From the NCBI GenBank assembly GCA_004195035.1, contig SGBD01000002.1, forward strand, positions 62,001 through 126,000: 64,000 bases of DNA. Reading direction: 5' to 3'. Shown one piece after another: positions 1-8,928 of the stretch. The notes under the pieces were generated by a model. That model was given only the letters and a program-made list of their open reading frames with translations, made no database searches and had not been told where the DNA came from. Each line of letters opens with the position of its first letter. Within the stretch, counting starts at the first letter, position 1. The translations under genes were made by a program, and so were the position numbers. The DNA comes from Candidatus Acidulodesulfobacterium ferriphilum. GTDB lineage: Bacteria; SZUA-79; Acidulodesulfobacterales; Acidulodesulfobacteraceae.

Positions 1-133
1 TTTTTGATTTTAAATATGACCTGAGCCCGGAAATCGTTTGTTTAATTCTTCTTTCCTCGTTGTAAGCGGGAAGAATGACGGAGACGGAGGTTTTGGCAGT
101 TTTATAATCGGTATCTGGGGTATTTTCGGACAT
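1..133 (-). CDS. Partial GT2 family glycosyltransferase (N-terminus only)
   Basis: Reading the minus strand from the ATG at 133 gives 44 open codons that run off the left edge. After a short polar leader the protein reads SVSVILPAYNEERRI, the first beta strand and nucleotide-sugar loop typical of GT-A family 2 glycosyltransferases. An in-frame TAA sits directly before the ATG, so no longer start exists; an AAGGAG lies rather far upstream (149-154 on this strand). The gene is divergent from the deacetylase at 283 and fits the polysaccharide genes to its right. Substrate cannot be inferred from the fragment. Confidence 0.75.
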   Translation of the reverse strand, partial: MSENTPDTDYKTAKTSVSVILPAYNEERRIKQTISGLRSYLKSK

Positions 134-282
134 TTAGATTTAAGTAAACTCCTTGCTTAATTAATCCGCATTTGTTAAATTTATTATTTTTTATACATGA
201 TAAATATATTATAATGTTTTAGCCGAATATACAATTCATTTGTTTAAAAATTTTAAAGAATAATATAAAATAATAATAATAC

Positions 283-1068
283 ATGATACAAAATCCAAAA
301 TTTATAATCCTTTTATACCATAAAATAGGGAAATATCCGCAAAATGCAAAATTCCCAGGTCTTTATGTTGCCGAAGAGGATTTTGACAGGCAGATAAAAT
401 ATTTAAAAAATTCCGGCTATACCTTTTTAACTCTGTCGGAATTAAAAGCCGTATATGATTATTATTTTGGCAATACAGATTTACTTAATAAGCCAAGTTC
501 AACCAAGGGTTTGCAGAATTTAATAAACGGAAAGGGTAAATATGCGGCTATAACCTTCGACGACGGTTCTAAATCGGTTTATTCGAACGGTCTTAAAGTG
601 ATGGCCGCGAACGGCGTAAAGGGTGTGGTTTTTATGGTTTCAGGGCTTATAGGCGGGCTTAACGATTGGGACATAAAAAACGGCGAAAACAGAGATGAAA
701 TGCTGGCTGCAGATGAACTTAAAGAGATGATAAATTACGGCATCGAGATAGGCGCCCATACTAAAACACACCCGCACCTTACCAAAATTTCGCCGGATAA
801 AGCTTTTAATGAAATTGCCGCGTCCAAAAAAGACCTTGAGAATTTATTGGATATTGATATAAATTTTTTTGCTTATCCGTACGGAGATTTTAACGAAGAA
901 GTTGCGGCGCTTGTTAAAAAGGCGGGTTTTTTCGGCGCTTGTATAACAAAAACAGGCATCGTAAAAAAAAGGGCGGATTTTTTTGCATTAAAAAGAATTG
1001 CAATAAGACATAATACCGATTTTTTTAAATTTAAAAGAAAGATATTTAAAGTGAAGCTGCTTTATTAA
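283..1068 (+). CDS. Polysaccharide deacetylase (NodB homology domain)
   Basis: A 261-residue carbohydrate esterase family 4 protein. The three NodB motifs are visible: TFDDG at residues 91-95 (D93/D94, catalytic base and metal ligand), HTKTH at 159-163 (H159 and H163 as metal ligands) and FAYPYGDF near 200. No signal peptide or membrane anchor is seen, so action on a cytoplasmic or lipid-linked sugar intermediate is more likely than on peptidoglycan; this is inference. A TATAAT at 210-215 is a possible -10 box. It is followed after about 20 nt by an LPS-type GT9 gene, which suggests deacetylation of an LPS or exopolysaccharide residue. Confidence 0.85.
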   Translation: MIQNPKFIILLYHKIGKYPQNAKFPGLYVAEEDFDRQIKYLKNSGYTFLTLSELKAVYDYYFGNTDLLNKPSSTKGLQNLINGKGKYAAITFDDGSKSVYSNGLKVMAANGVKGVVFMVSGLIGGLNDWDIKNGENRDEMLAADELKEMINYGIEIGAHTKTHPHLTKISPDKAFNEIAASKKDLENLLDIDINFFAYPYGDFNEEVAALVKKAGFFGACITKTGIVKKRADFFALKRIAIRHNTDFFKFKRKIFKVKLLY

Positions 1069-1088
1069 CGGGACAGGTGTGCCGGCAA

Positions 1089-2168
1089 ATGACAGATAAT
1101 AAAAAAGTAGAGAATATTTTAATTATAAAATTAAGTTCCATAGGTGACTGCCTTCTTGCGACTCCCGCAATAGAATCGATAAGGAAGGGTTATCAGGACA
1201 GCTTTATTACCTGGCTTATAGAGGACAAATCTAAGGACATCGCTTTGCTAAATCCTAATGTGGACGAAGTTATCGTTATAGATAAAAAAAATTTCAAAAT
1301 CCCGGACTATTTATCTTTAATTAAAAGATTGAGAAGCCGCCGTTATGATTTGTCCATCGATTTGCAGGGAGTGGACAGAACATCCGTTTTTGCCTTTTTA
1401 AGCGGGGCTAAAATAAGATATGTGGAAGAATATGCCAATTTAGGTTTTTTGAACAATAAAAAGATAATTAGAAAAGGGAGGCCGCTTGAGCATGCCGTCA
1501 ATTTTTATCAGTTTCTGGCCGAAAACTGTGGCGGAAAAAAAATACAGGATGTAAGCCTTACGCTTATCACGAGCGATGAGGATAAAAAGTTTGCCGATGA
1601 TTTTTTAAAAAAGAATTTTGGAAACTCTGATAATATATTCGTGGGAATAAATCCGACAGGGGCATGGAAAACGAAAAGGTGGCCGATTAAATACTTTATA
1701 GAACTCTCTAAAAGGCTTATCTTTTCCCTTAATGCAAACATCGTGATTTTCGGCGGAAAAGGCGATGAATATTTTGCGCAGGAGATTCTAAAAGAGGTTG
1801 ACAGCGATAAAATCAAAAGTGCTATTTCTAAAACCTCGCTAAAACAGGCAAAGGAGCTTCTTGGGAAAATGGATTATTTTATAACCCCCGATAGCGGTTT
1901 AATGCATATAGCCTCAAGTACCCCCGGCCCCAAAACAATTGCGCTGTTTGGTTCAACCGATCCAAATCTTACAGGTCCAGTTGGAAAGAATAATGTAATT
2001 TTAAGGGATAACCTTTACTGTATCCCTTGTTTTAAAAAGGAGTGCCCCCTTAATAAGATTGAAAACAAAAATTTGCAGGGATGCGTTTTATGCATGAAAA
2101 GAATTACTCCCGATAAGGTTTTTAATGAAATAAGCAAAGATATAAAAGCGCAAAAGCAATACACTTAA
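1089..2168 (+). CDS. GT9 glycosyltransferase, heptosyltransferase-like
   Basis: The N-terminal stretch ILIIKLSSIGDCLLATPAIES is the GT9 (ADP-heptose:LPS heptosyltransferase) donor-domain start, and ALFGSTDPNLTGPVG near the C-terminus is the family's second signature. A Cys cluster (CIPC, C, CVLC) close to the C-terminus is common in this family. The ATG at 1089 was chosen; a GTG at 1077 would add four residues, and neither has a strong ribosome site. It probably adds heptose to the inner LPS core, in agreement with hldA at 6549 and a second GT9 gene at 3355. The exact acceptor is unknown. Confidence 0.85.
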   Translation: MTDNKKVENILIIKLSSIGDCLLATPAIESIRKGYQDSFITWLIEDKSKDIALLNPNVDEVIVIDKKNFKIPDYLSLIKRLRSRRYDLSIDLQGVDRTSVFAFLSGAKIRYVEEYANLGFLNNKKIIRKGRPLEHAVNFYQFLAENCGGKKIQDVSLTLITSDEDKKFADDFLKKNFGNSDNIFVGINPTGAWKTKRWPIKYFIELSKRLIFSLNANIVIFGGKGDEYFAQEILKEVDSDKIKSAISKTSLKQAKELLGKMDYFITPDSGLMHIASSTPGPKTIALFGSTDPNLTGPVGKNNVILRDNLYCIPCFKKECPLNKIENKNLQGCVLCMKRITPDKVFNEISKDIKAQKQYT

Positions 2169-2204
2169 TTATTAACCCAGGCGTAGATAAATTTATTATA
2201 ATTA

Positions 2205-3362
2205 ATGTTTAAAATTATAAGGACGGAAGAAGAATTTAATGCAATCAAAGCCGATTGGGATAGGTTTACCGACAACAATTCGGGCTCCAATGTGTTTTTA
2301 TCCCATGATTGGATAGCTTCGTGGATTAAATATTTTTTAAAGGGGAAAAAGGGCAGGGAGCTTTTCATTATAGCGGAGTATGATGATAACGAAGGTACGA
2401 TAAAATCTATTGCGCCGTTTTATATCGATGTTTTTTTCCTTGTTTTTAAATGTTTAAGGTTTATAAGCGATGACTATTCCGATTATCTGGAAATAGCGGC
2501 CGATAATACAGGTACTATCTTCAATATGCTGGATGAAATTAATTCTTATTTAAATCTGAAGCGCAGGGGATATAAAGAAATAAATAAAAAAGAAAAAAAT
2601 GGGTTTAGAGCAGATATAATATATTTAAAACAGGTTTCCGAGGAACAAAGCGGTAAAATATTAAAATATGGAAAAGATAAACTTCATTTAACGAGTAAGT
2701 CCAGCGGGGATTGCTATTATGCCCTTCTGCCTCATACCGTAGAAAAATATCTTGAGGGGTTTAATTCAAAGCAAAGGTATAATATACTAAAAAGGGTTAA
2801 GACGGCAGAAAAAAAAGGCGTTCAATATATTTCCATAAGTATTAAAAATAGCGATGGCAATAATATTGATTATTATCTTGAGGAATTTTTTAAATTACAC
2901 CAAAAAAGATGGAATAAGAAGGGTAAACGGGGGGTTTTTCATAATAATAAAATAAACACATTTTTTAAGAGCCTCTTTACCGCTTTATACAATAGTGGAA
3001 TTCTTAACCTGTCTTTTTTAAAGTATAATGACAGATTAATAGCCGCTTCCGCCTGTTTCGACATTAAAGATAAAAGGCAGGTTTATTTACCTGGCTTCGA
3101 TCCTGAATATTCTTTTTTACAGCCAGGGATAGTGCTCACATATTATAATATAAGAGAGGCTGTTTCATTAAACTGCAAAGAGTTCGATTTTTTAAAAGGG
3201 TCTGAAGATTATAAAAGGCGCTTTCTTGCGGTAAAAAGGGCAAACTATAAGATTTATATTTATAAAACTAAGATTATTTATCCGATATTTAAATTAAATT
3301 TATTCTTAAAAAACGAGTTTTTTCCAAAAATAAAAAATATTTTTATTTATAAATATGAATAA
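2205..3362 (+). CDS. CelD/BcsL-like GNAT-fold acyltransferase (FemAB-like)
   Basis: A 385-residue protein with the FLSHDWIASWIKYF N-terminal signature of the CelD/BcsL acetyltransferase family and a C-terminal GNAT-like half (YNILKRVKTAEKKG, then FFKLHQKRWNKKG, then IAASACFDIKDKRQVYLPGFDPEYSFLQPG). Such proteins acylate or aminoacylate surface glycans. It lies between two GT9 genes and overlaps the next by 8 nt (start ATG at 3355), so it is very likely in one operon with LPS or polysaccharide assembly. No signal peptide is visible. The acyl donor and acceptor cannot be told from sequence. Confidence 0.75.
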   Translation: MFKIIRTEEEFNAIKADWDRFTDNNSGSNVFLSHDWIASWIKYFLKGKKGRELFIIAEYDDNEGTIKSIAPFYIDVFFLVFKCLRFISDDYSDYLEIAADNTGTIFNMLDEINSYLNLKRRGYKEINKKEKNGFRADIIYLKQVSEEQSGKILKYGKDKLHLTSKSSGDCYYALLPHTVEKYLEGFNSKQRYNILKRVKTAEKKGVQYISISIKNSDGNNIDYYLEEFFKLHQKRWNKKGKRGVFHNNKINTFFKSLFTALYNSGILNLSFLKYNDRLIAASACFDIKDKRQVYLPGFDPEYSFLQPGIVLTYYNIREAVSLNCKEFDFLKGSEDYKRRFLAVKRANYKIYIYKTKIIYPIFKLNLFLKNEFFPKIKNIFIYKYE

Positions 3363-4440
3363 TAAAAAATACAATAATAATAGAAATTTTTTGATATTCG
3401 GTCATAATTACATCGGCGATACATTAATGTTGACCCCGGCTATCAGAGCCTTGAAGTCTAAATTTCCGGAGAGCAAAATTATTGTCGTAGTGTCCAAGAG
3501 CGCGTCCCCTGTTCTAAAAAGAAATCCCGATGTATGGAAAGTGGTCGAGATGGAAAAAGTAAAGGGGATGCGGGGCATATTCGGCGTGTCAAATTTATTT
3601 CTAAAATTAAGAAATATAGAATTAGAAGAATTAGGCAAAGAAAAATTTTATGCCTGCATTAATTTTTTAACATCCTTTAAGTTTGCCGTTATTGGATTTT
3701 TACTTTCAAAAAAACAAATCGGTCAAAATAAAGCATTAAATAATTTTTTTTTTCATGATAAAATTGAATTCGGCGAAAGTTTACATAACATAGATAAGTC
3801 GCTTAAATTTATCGAACCGTTTTATATAAAACAAAAATATCAGGATAGAAATTGTGCTTACGAGGTTTATGAAGAAGATATCAAAAATGCAAGAAATATT
3901 TTAAAAAATTCATTTACGGGTTATGATGAAAATGATAAAGTAGTTTTGTTTTCCCCTGGTTCTACAAGGAAGTCGAAAGAGGCAAACCCTGAAACTTTAT
4001 CTCTTTTTGCGGATTATTTAAATGGAAAAGGGTACCGTATAATTATAACAGGCTCTCAAAGAGATAGGGAACTGTCCCAAAAAATACTAAATAAAATCGC
4101 CAATAAGCATCTTAGCGCCGACATAACAGGTTTAACCGATATTTACATGCTTGGCGGATTAATCAAGCTTTCTTGCCTTGTCGTAAGCGTTGACAACGGG
4201 ACTATGCACTTAGCCTCAGCCATAAAAACCAATCTTATAGCCCTTTTCGGCTCTACCGACCCTGCCGTCTGCGGTCCTGTTTCGGGGAACAGCTATATAA
4301 TAGACAAAAAAGCGGAATGTTATCACTGCTTTTACAAGGATTGTCCAAAGAAAAGTTTTAATAAAAACTATTTTCCGGATTGCATGGGGTTTATAGTATT
4401 AGACGATTTAATAGAAGGGGCAAAAAGGCTGTTAAAATGA
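3355..4440 (+). CDS. GT9 glycosyltransferase, heptosyltransferase-like (second copy)
   Basis: A 361-residue GT9 protein: FLIFGHNYIGDTLMLTPAIRALKSKFP at the N-terminus (the GD.L..TPAI motif), SVDNGTMHLASA and ALFGSTDPAVCGPV in the C-terminal donor-binding domain, and a Cys cluster (CYHCFYKDC) after it. It differs clearly from the copy at 1089, so they are probably successive transferases of the inner core rather than a recent duplication. It overlaps the preceding gene by 8 nt and the following one by 4 nt (ATGA), indicating translational coupling. Confidence 0.85.
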   Translation: MNNKKYNNNRNFLIFGHNYIGDTLMLTPAIRALKSKFPESKIIVVVSKSASPVLKRNPDVWKVVEMEKVKGMRGIFGVSNLFLKLRNIELEELGKEKFYACINFLTSFKFAVIGFLLSKKQIGQNKALNNFFFHDKIEFGESLHNIDKSLKFIEPFYIKQKYQDRNCAYEVYEEDIKNARNILKNSFTGYDENDKVVLFSPGSTRKSKEANPETLSLFADYLNGKGYRIIITGSQRDRELSQKILNKIANKHLSADITGLTDIYMLGGLIKLSCLVVSVDNGTMHLASAIKTNLIALFGSTDPAVCGPVSGNSYIIDKKAECYHCFYKDCPKKSFNKNYFPDCMGFIVLDDLIEGAKRLLK

Positions 4441-5402
4441 AAATTTCGGGATTTACTTTTATCAGAAACGGGGTTTTAATGGAATATCCGTTTATAGAGT
4501 CTATTAAATCGGCTCTTCCATTGTGCGACGAATTTGTGGTTGTCGTCTGCGAAGGTTCGGATAGCACAAAGGATGAGCTGGAAAAGTTAAGAAGTAAAAA
4601 TCCGAAAATCAGGCTTATAGACGAGGGTTGGAATGTTGCAAAAAAAAGCGGGTCTATTTTATCGGAAAAGACCAATATAGCGATAAAAAATATCACGGGA
4701 GATTACGGTTTATATGTCCAGTGCGACGAAGGCTTACACGAAAAGGATTATGAAAAAATAATCGGAGTACTGGAAGACAATTTAAATAATAAGGAGATAA
4801 AGGGGTTTGTATTTGATTATATACATTTCTTCGGCGGTTATTTTTCATATGCAAAGAAGACCGAAAAAAGGTTTTTTTATGATAAAGAGGTCCGCATTAT
4901 AAGAAACGACGGTACGGTATTTTCTTGGGGCGACGCAATGGGGTTTAAAGATATCAACGGTTTAAAAATCAATTTGGAAAATAAAAACGCCGCACCGCTT
5001 AATGCAACGATGTATCATTACGGCAGGGCAAAAAATCCAGTCGGCATGTATAAAAAGGATAAAGAAATGGAAAGGCTTTATAACCATAAAATAATAAATA
5101 TTTTAAAACACTGGGTTTCCAATTATGACCCGCGCGTCGATAAGTATATTTATTCCGATTTTAGCTGGCTTGAAAGAGTTGACAGGAATAATTTGGAATT
5201 TCATCCCGCCCCTTTCAGAGAACTGGCCTTCCTGCAGGACTGGGATGTTGACGATTTTAAAGTATTTATGAAAGAAAAAAAGGGTGTAAAGCAGTTTTTT
5301 CGCATGATAATATATAGAATCGTTAAAGATACGATAAATGAAACTTCTAACGCAATTAAAAAGGTAAAGGCTTTTTTAGGAATAAATAATAAAATAAAGT
5401 AA
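4437..5402 (+). CDS. GT2-like glycosyltransferase
   Basis: The ATG at 4437 overlaps the TGA of the GT9 gene as ATGA, and the protein then begins MKISGFTFIRNG, typical of a cytoplasmic GT2-like family; an upstream ATG at 4380 would lie deep in the GT9 gene and is unlikely. The predicted nucleotide-sugar region reads EFVVVVCEGSDST, and YVQCDEGLHEKDY takes the place of the usual DXD/QxDE acceptor-side motif. The length of 321 residues fits the family. Operon position gives a role in LPS core or surface glycan synthesis; the sugar added is unknown. Confidence 0.75.
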   Translation: MKISGFTFIRNGVLMEYPFIESIKSALPLCDEFVVVVCEGSDSTKDELEKLRSKNPKIRLIDEGWNVAKKSGSILSEKTNIAIKNITGDYGLYVQCDEGLHEKDYEKIIGVLEDNLNNKEIKGFVFDYIHFFGGYFSYAKKTEKRFFYDKEVRIIRNDGTVFSWGDAMGFKDINGLKINLENKNAAPLNATMYHYGRAKNPVGMYKKDKEMERLYNHKIINILKHWVSNYDPRVDKYIYSDFSWLERVDRNNLEFHPAPFRELAFLQDWDVDDFKVFMKEKKGVKQFFRMIIYRIVKDTINETSNAIKKVKAFLGINNKIK

Positions 5403-5436
5403 AGCAGGGAAAATTAGAATAAAAATAAAATAAAAA

Positions 5437-6540
5437 ATGAGAATTCTGGAATTTATAACTCCTTCAAATATAGGAGGCGCGGAAAATTATTTAGTGAACC
5501 TTTCCAAAAAACTTAAAGAAAAAGGGCATGAGGTATATATTTTATCTTCTAATCCTCAAAACAGGAAAAATCCCGATTTATCCGTTGCGGAATTTTTAAG
5601 CAAAAGCGGGTTGCCGTTTAAGCTGATGAACATCAGTTTTAAGTACAGCCCTCTTGCAATTCTTAAGGTTTTATATTTTTCAAAAAAAAATAATATCGAG
5701 ATAATTCATACCCATCTTTCTAAGGCAAATGTGATTGGCGCCGCTGTCTCGAAGATTTTGGGAATCAGGTCCGTGGCAACGGCTCACGGGCTTAATAAAA
5801 AATCTCAGTATAAATATACAGGCAGTATAATATGCGTATCAAACGCCGTTAAAGAAAACCTCTTATCGCAGGGCGTAAACGAAAAAATACTTCATGTGAT
5901 ATATAACGGTATAGACACGGGTAGATTTAATCCAAATGCGGAAGGACTGCATAAAAGAGGATTAGATATAGCCTTTAAAGATAAGGCAGGATTTAATGCA
6001 GGCATTATTGCCAGGTTGTCCTATGAAAAAGGGGTGGATTTATTTTTAGAAGCGGCGCGCCTTACATTAAATAAAATTCCGGATTCAAAATTTTTTATTG
6101 CAGGAAATGGATTTTTAAAAGACGAATTAATAAAAAAAGCTGATAATTTAGGAATCGGTAATTCGGTTTATTTTTTAGGATTTGTGGGGGATAATTTAAT
6201 TTCTTTTATAAATGAACTGGATGTCGTCGTGTTTCCTTCATTAAAAGAAGGGCTGCCGCTTTCTCTTATCGAGTCGATGTCGATGGAAAAGGTCGTAATA
6301 GTTTCGGATGCAGGCGGAATGCCGGAGGTTGTGGAAGACGGGAAAAACGGGTTTATAGTAAAAAAGGGGGATACAGAAGGTATTTATCAAAAATTGGTTT
6401 TTGTGTATAATAACAAAACCATTATGGAAAAAATGGGCAAAGAAGCCAGAAAAACCGTAGAGGAAAAGTTTAATACGGATATTATGGCGGACAAAACCGA
6501 AGATTTATTTAAAACTATTTTACTTGACAAGCTGTCTTAA
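5437..6540 (+). CDS. GT4 family glycosyltransferase
   Basis: A 367-residue GT-B protein. The N-terminus has the acceptor-domain motif PSNIGGAENYLVNLSKKLKEKGHEVYIL, and the C-terminal Glycos_transf_1 domain carries IARLSYEKGVDLFLEAA, SLKEGLPLSLIESMSMEKVV and GGMPEVVEDGKNGF, which include the EX7E-type donor site. It starts 34 nt after the previous gene and ends 8 nt before hldA, so it is in the same cluster. It probably adds hexose or heptose to the LPS core; specificity is not readable. Confidence 0.85.
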   Translation: MRILEFITPSNIGGAENYLVNLSKKLKEKGHEVYILSSNPQNRKNPDLSVAEFLSKSGLPFKLMNISFKYSPLAILKVLYFSKKNNIEIIHTHLSKANVIGAAVSKILGIRSVATAHGLNKKSQYKYTGSIICVSNAVKENLLSQGVNEKILHVIYNGIDTGRFNPNAEGLHKRGLDIAFKDKAGFNAGIIARLSYEKGVDLFLEAARLTLNKIPDSKFFIAGNGFLKDELIKKADNLGIGNSVYFLGFVGDNLISFINELDVVVFPSLKEGLPLSLIESMSMEKVVIVSDAGGMPEVVEDGKNGFIVKKGDTEGIYQKLVFVYNNKTIMEKMGKEARKTVEEKFNTDIMADKTEDLFKTILLDKLS

Positions 6541-6548
6541 TTTGGGTT

Positions 6549-7535
6549 ATGAACGAAAATTTGTTAAACATTGTTAAAAGATTCCATAAAGCAAGGATAC
6601 TTGTTATAGGGGATATTATGGTTGACCATTTTGTTTACGGTACGGTTGACAGAATATCTCCCGAAGCCCCTGTTCCTGTGGTGCAGGTCAAATCCGAAAA
6701 ATTGATGCCCGGGGGAGCCGCCAATGTCGTAAACAATGTGTCCAAATTAGGAGCTAAGGTTTATGTGGCGGGAGTTGTCGGAAATGATTATAACGGCAAT
6801 ATTTTAAAACGGATGGTTGACAAAGAGACGGTAAATTCGGAAGGCATATTGACGCTCGATAATTTTCAAACAATCATAAAGACAAGGGTGATTGCGCACA
6901 ATCAACAAGTGGTCAGATTCGATAAGGAAAATAACGGAAAATTTAGCGATGGCGTTTATAAAACGCTTATTTCCAATATTAAAAAAATAGCGGACGATAT
7001 TGATGCCGTTATAATCTCCGATTACGGCAAGGGATTAATAGAAAAAAAGTTTTTTTCGACGGTTGTGAATTTTTTGAGGGAAAAAGGTAAATTTATATCC
7101 CTTGATCCAAAGGTCGAAAATTTTAAATTTTATAAGAATATCTCGATTTTAACGCCTAATATTAACGAAGCTTTCGGCGGGTCTGGAATTAAAATAAAAG
7201 ATGAAAAAACTCTTATCAAAGCAAGCAAAATGATATTTAAGAAGGTAAAGTCCGATTATTTGCTCATTACAAGGGGGGAATCAGGTATGTCGCTTTTTTA
7301 TCAGGATAATAAATCCGAGCATTTAAAAGCCCGTGCAAAAGATGTCTATGATGTAACCGGCGCCGGAGATACCGTTATTTCTACTCTTACCGTTGCCAAA
7401 AGCGTCGGTGCCGGCATTTTTGAAGCTTGCTACATTGCGAATGCCGCCGCGAGTATTGCCGTTTCGCAGTTGGGGACTTATGCGGTCGGCGTGGAAGAAT
7501 TGATGAAGGTTTTGTCGGAAGTGCCGGGGCGGTAA
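6549..7535 (+). CDS. hldA: D-glycero-beta-D-manno-heptose-7-phosphate kinase
   Basis: A 328-residue PfkB/ribokinase-fold sugar kinase corresponding to domain I of HldE (RfaE1). Markers are GDIMVDHFVYGTVDRISPEAPVPVV at the N-terminus, PGGAANVVNNVSKLGAKV, and the anion hole and catalytic motif DVTGAGD at residues 268-274 (D274 as the base). It phosphorylates heptose-7-phosphate for ADP-heptose synthesis, feeding the two GT9 transferases upstream. The adenylyltransferase domain of bifunctional HldE is absent, so a separate hldC/rfaE2 must be elsewhere. It is the last gene of the polysaccharide cluster. Confidence 0.9.
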   Translation: MNENLLNIVKRFHKARILVIGDIMVDHFVYGTVDRISPEAPVPVVQVKSEKLMPGGAANVVNNVSKLGAKVYVAGVVGNDYNGNILKRMVDKETVNSEGILTLDNFQTIIKTRVIAHNQQVVRFDKENNGKFSDGVYKTLISNIKKIADDIDAVIISDYGKGLIEKKFFSTVVNFLREKGKFISLDPKVENFKFYKNISILTPNINEAFGGSGIKIKDEKTLIKASKMIFKKVKSDYLLITRGESGMSLFYQDNKSEHLKARAKDVYDVTGAGDTVISTLTVAKSVGAGIFEACYIANAAASIAVSQLGTYAVGVEELMKVLSEVPGR

Positions 7536-7602
7536 AGGCGGGGTATGAGCATCCGTGTATTTCTAAACCTTACCAAATCCCGTTCCGGACCTTATATTTC
7601 GG

Positions 7603-7631
7603 TTGAACTATATGCCGGATAATTGTATAAT
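7603..7631 (+). promoter_or_regulatory. Sigma-70 promoter for the remA-gmk-rpoZ-relA block
   Basis: TTGAAC at 7603-7608 and TATAAT at 7626-7631 are separated by exactly 17 nt in the 163-nt gap between hldA and remA. Transcription would start near 7638 and leave a leader of about 60 nt before the remA ATG at 7699. The match is seen in sequence; activity is inferred. Confidence 0.7.
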
Positions 7632-7698
7632 ATAATAATAAATCTACATTTGCCATTATAATTTAGGGAAAAACCGCTTTAATACTAATTAAATACGG

Positions 7699-7944
7699 AT
7701 GCAAAAATTAATCAACATAGGTTTTGGAAATATCGTGATACAAAGCAGGGTTATTGCGGTTGTTTCTCCAAGCTCGTCTCCAATGAAAAGGCTCAGGGAA
7801 ACCGCAAAGGACGGAAATCATTTAATAGATGCGACAGAAGGCAGGAAGACACGATCGGTTATAGTTATGGATTCGGGCCATATTATTCTTTCCGCTTTAA
7901 ATACGGCAACTATTACTTCAAGATTGGAAACAAAGGATAGCTAA
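7699..7944 (+). CDS. remA: RemA/DUF370 family DNA-binding regulator
   Basis: An 81-residue protein that matches the RemA (YlzA, DUF370) family along its full length: [25 protein letters not shown], then [25 protein letters not shown]. In Bacillus RemA activates biofilm matrix and osmolyte genes. Outside Firmicutes the gene usually sits just before gmk and rpoZ, as here, and its targets are not defined. It starts about 60 nt after the predicted transcription start and is 46 nt from the preferred gmk start. Confidence 0.88.
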   Translation: MQKLINIGFGNIVIQSRVIAVVSPSSSPMKRLRETAKDGNHLIDATEGRKTRSVIVMDSGHIILSALNTATITSRLETKDS

Positions 7945-7990
7945 TTTATAAATTATATAAAAATTAACGATAAACTTGTCGAAAGTTTTG

Positions 7991-8650
7991 ATGATAAATA
8001 ATAAGGGCAATAATTTATCAGATATCGATGTATCATTAGACGGCTATCCAAAGGGGTTGATTATTGCCGTTTCGGCGCCGTCAGGCACAGGAAAAACTAC
8101 CCTTTGCAATATGCTCACAAAGGAATTTGCAGATATAAAGCCGAGCATTTCCTTTACTACAAGGCAGAAGAGAACCGGTGAAATAGACGATGTGAGTTAT
8201 CATTTTATTAACGATGAAGAATTCGATAAAATGGTAGCAAATGGCGAATTTATAGAGTGGGCGAATGTCTTCGGTAAAAGGTATGGAACGGCATATAAAT
8301 CCATTTCCTGCAATAATGGCGGTCATTTAAACGATATTCTTTTAGAAATAGACGTTCAAGGTGTTGAGAAACTTATAAAATATTTTAAGGATAGGGAAGA
8401 TTCCGGCAGGCTGGTTACAATATTTATAACGCCGCCCACGCATAATGATTTAATAGATAGATTAAAAAAAAGGGGTGGAATGAGCGGCGAAGAGTTAAAA
8501 AAACGGTATGAGGTCTCTTATATCGAACTTAAAAAAAGCAATATTTACGATTATATAATAACAAATGATGTTTTAGATAAAGCATATTTGAAATTAAAAT
8601 CCATTATAATTGCCGCGAGATGCAGGAATATAAAAAAATATAAAATATAA
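7991..8650 (+). CDS. gmk: Guanylate kinase
   Basis: A guanylate kinase of about 219 residues converting GMP to GDP. The P-loop SAPSGTGKTT lies near residue 28, followed by the GMP-binding stretch PSISFTTRQKRTGEIDDVSYHFI and the LLEIDVQG segment. I chose the ATG at 7991; a TTG at 7976 in the same frame would add five residues. It lies between remA and rpoZ, a common arrangement that joins nucleotide supply, RNA polymerase omega and (p)ppGpp metabolism (gmk is a known (p)ppGpp target in some bacteria). Confidence 0.93.
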   Translation: MINNKGNNLSDIDVSLDGYPKGLIIAVSAPSGTGKTTLCNMLTKEFADIKPSISFTTRQKRTGEIDDVSYHFINDEEFDKMVANGEFIEWANVFGKRYGTAYKSISCNNGGHLNDILLEIDVQGVEKLIKYFKDREDSGRLVTIFITPPTHNDLIDRLKKRGGMSGEELKKRYEVSYIELKKSNIYDYIITNDVLDKAYLKLKSIIIAARCRNIKKYKI

Positions 8651-8700
8651 AAAATTGATTTTACTAATTTTAAAATAAATAATTTAAGGAGATAAATTAA

Positions 8701-8892
8701 ATGGCAAGAGTTACGATTGAAGATTGTTTAGTAAATGTCGAAAATAGGTTTGCGCTTGTTGTAATAGCCGCTAAAAGGGCAAGACAGCTTCTTGAAGGCG
8801 CGCCGCCGAAAGTAGTGAGTAAAAATAAACCTATAGTCGTGGCTTTGCGAGAAATTGCCAATGGCCATGTCAAAGTTAAATCGGCCGATTAA
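8701..8892 (+). CDS. rpoZ: RNA polymerase omega subunit
   Basis: A 63-residue Rpo[34 protein letters not shown] is the conserved omega fold (conserved region with RF.LV..A..RARQL). It is preceded by a well-placed AAGGAG about 9 nt before the ATG. It stabilises beta-prime in the RNA polymerase core and helps form the (p)ppGpp site in proteobacterial enzymes. The relA/spoT gene starts 36 nt later, consistent with a shared stringent-response operon. It is shorter than the E. coli protein (91 residues) but normal for this type of lineage. Confidence 0.93.
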   Translation: MARVTIEDCLVNVENRFALVVIAAKRARQLLEGAPPKVVSKNKPIVVALREIANGHVKVKSAD

Positions 8893-8928
8893 TTTACTTT
8901 CGCTTATAGCGCCAAATTATATAATACT

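Noticed and set aside
1077-1088. GTG start for the first GT9 gene
   Set aside because: It adds four residues (MCRQ) outside the conserved domain, and no ribosome site favours it over the ATG at 1089.
7544-7590. Small open frame after hldA
   Set aside because: An ATG at about 7544 opens only a handful of codons before a stop and has no ribosome site or family similarity.
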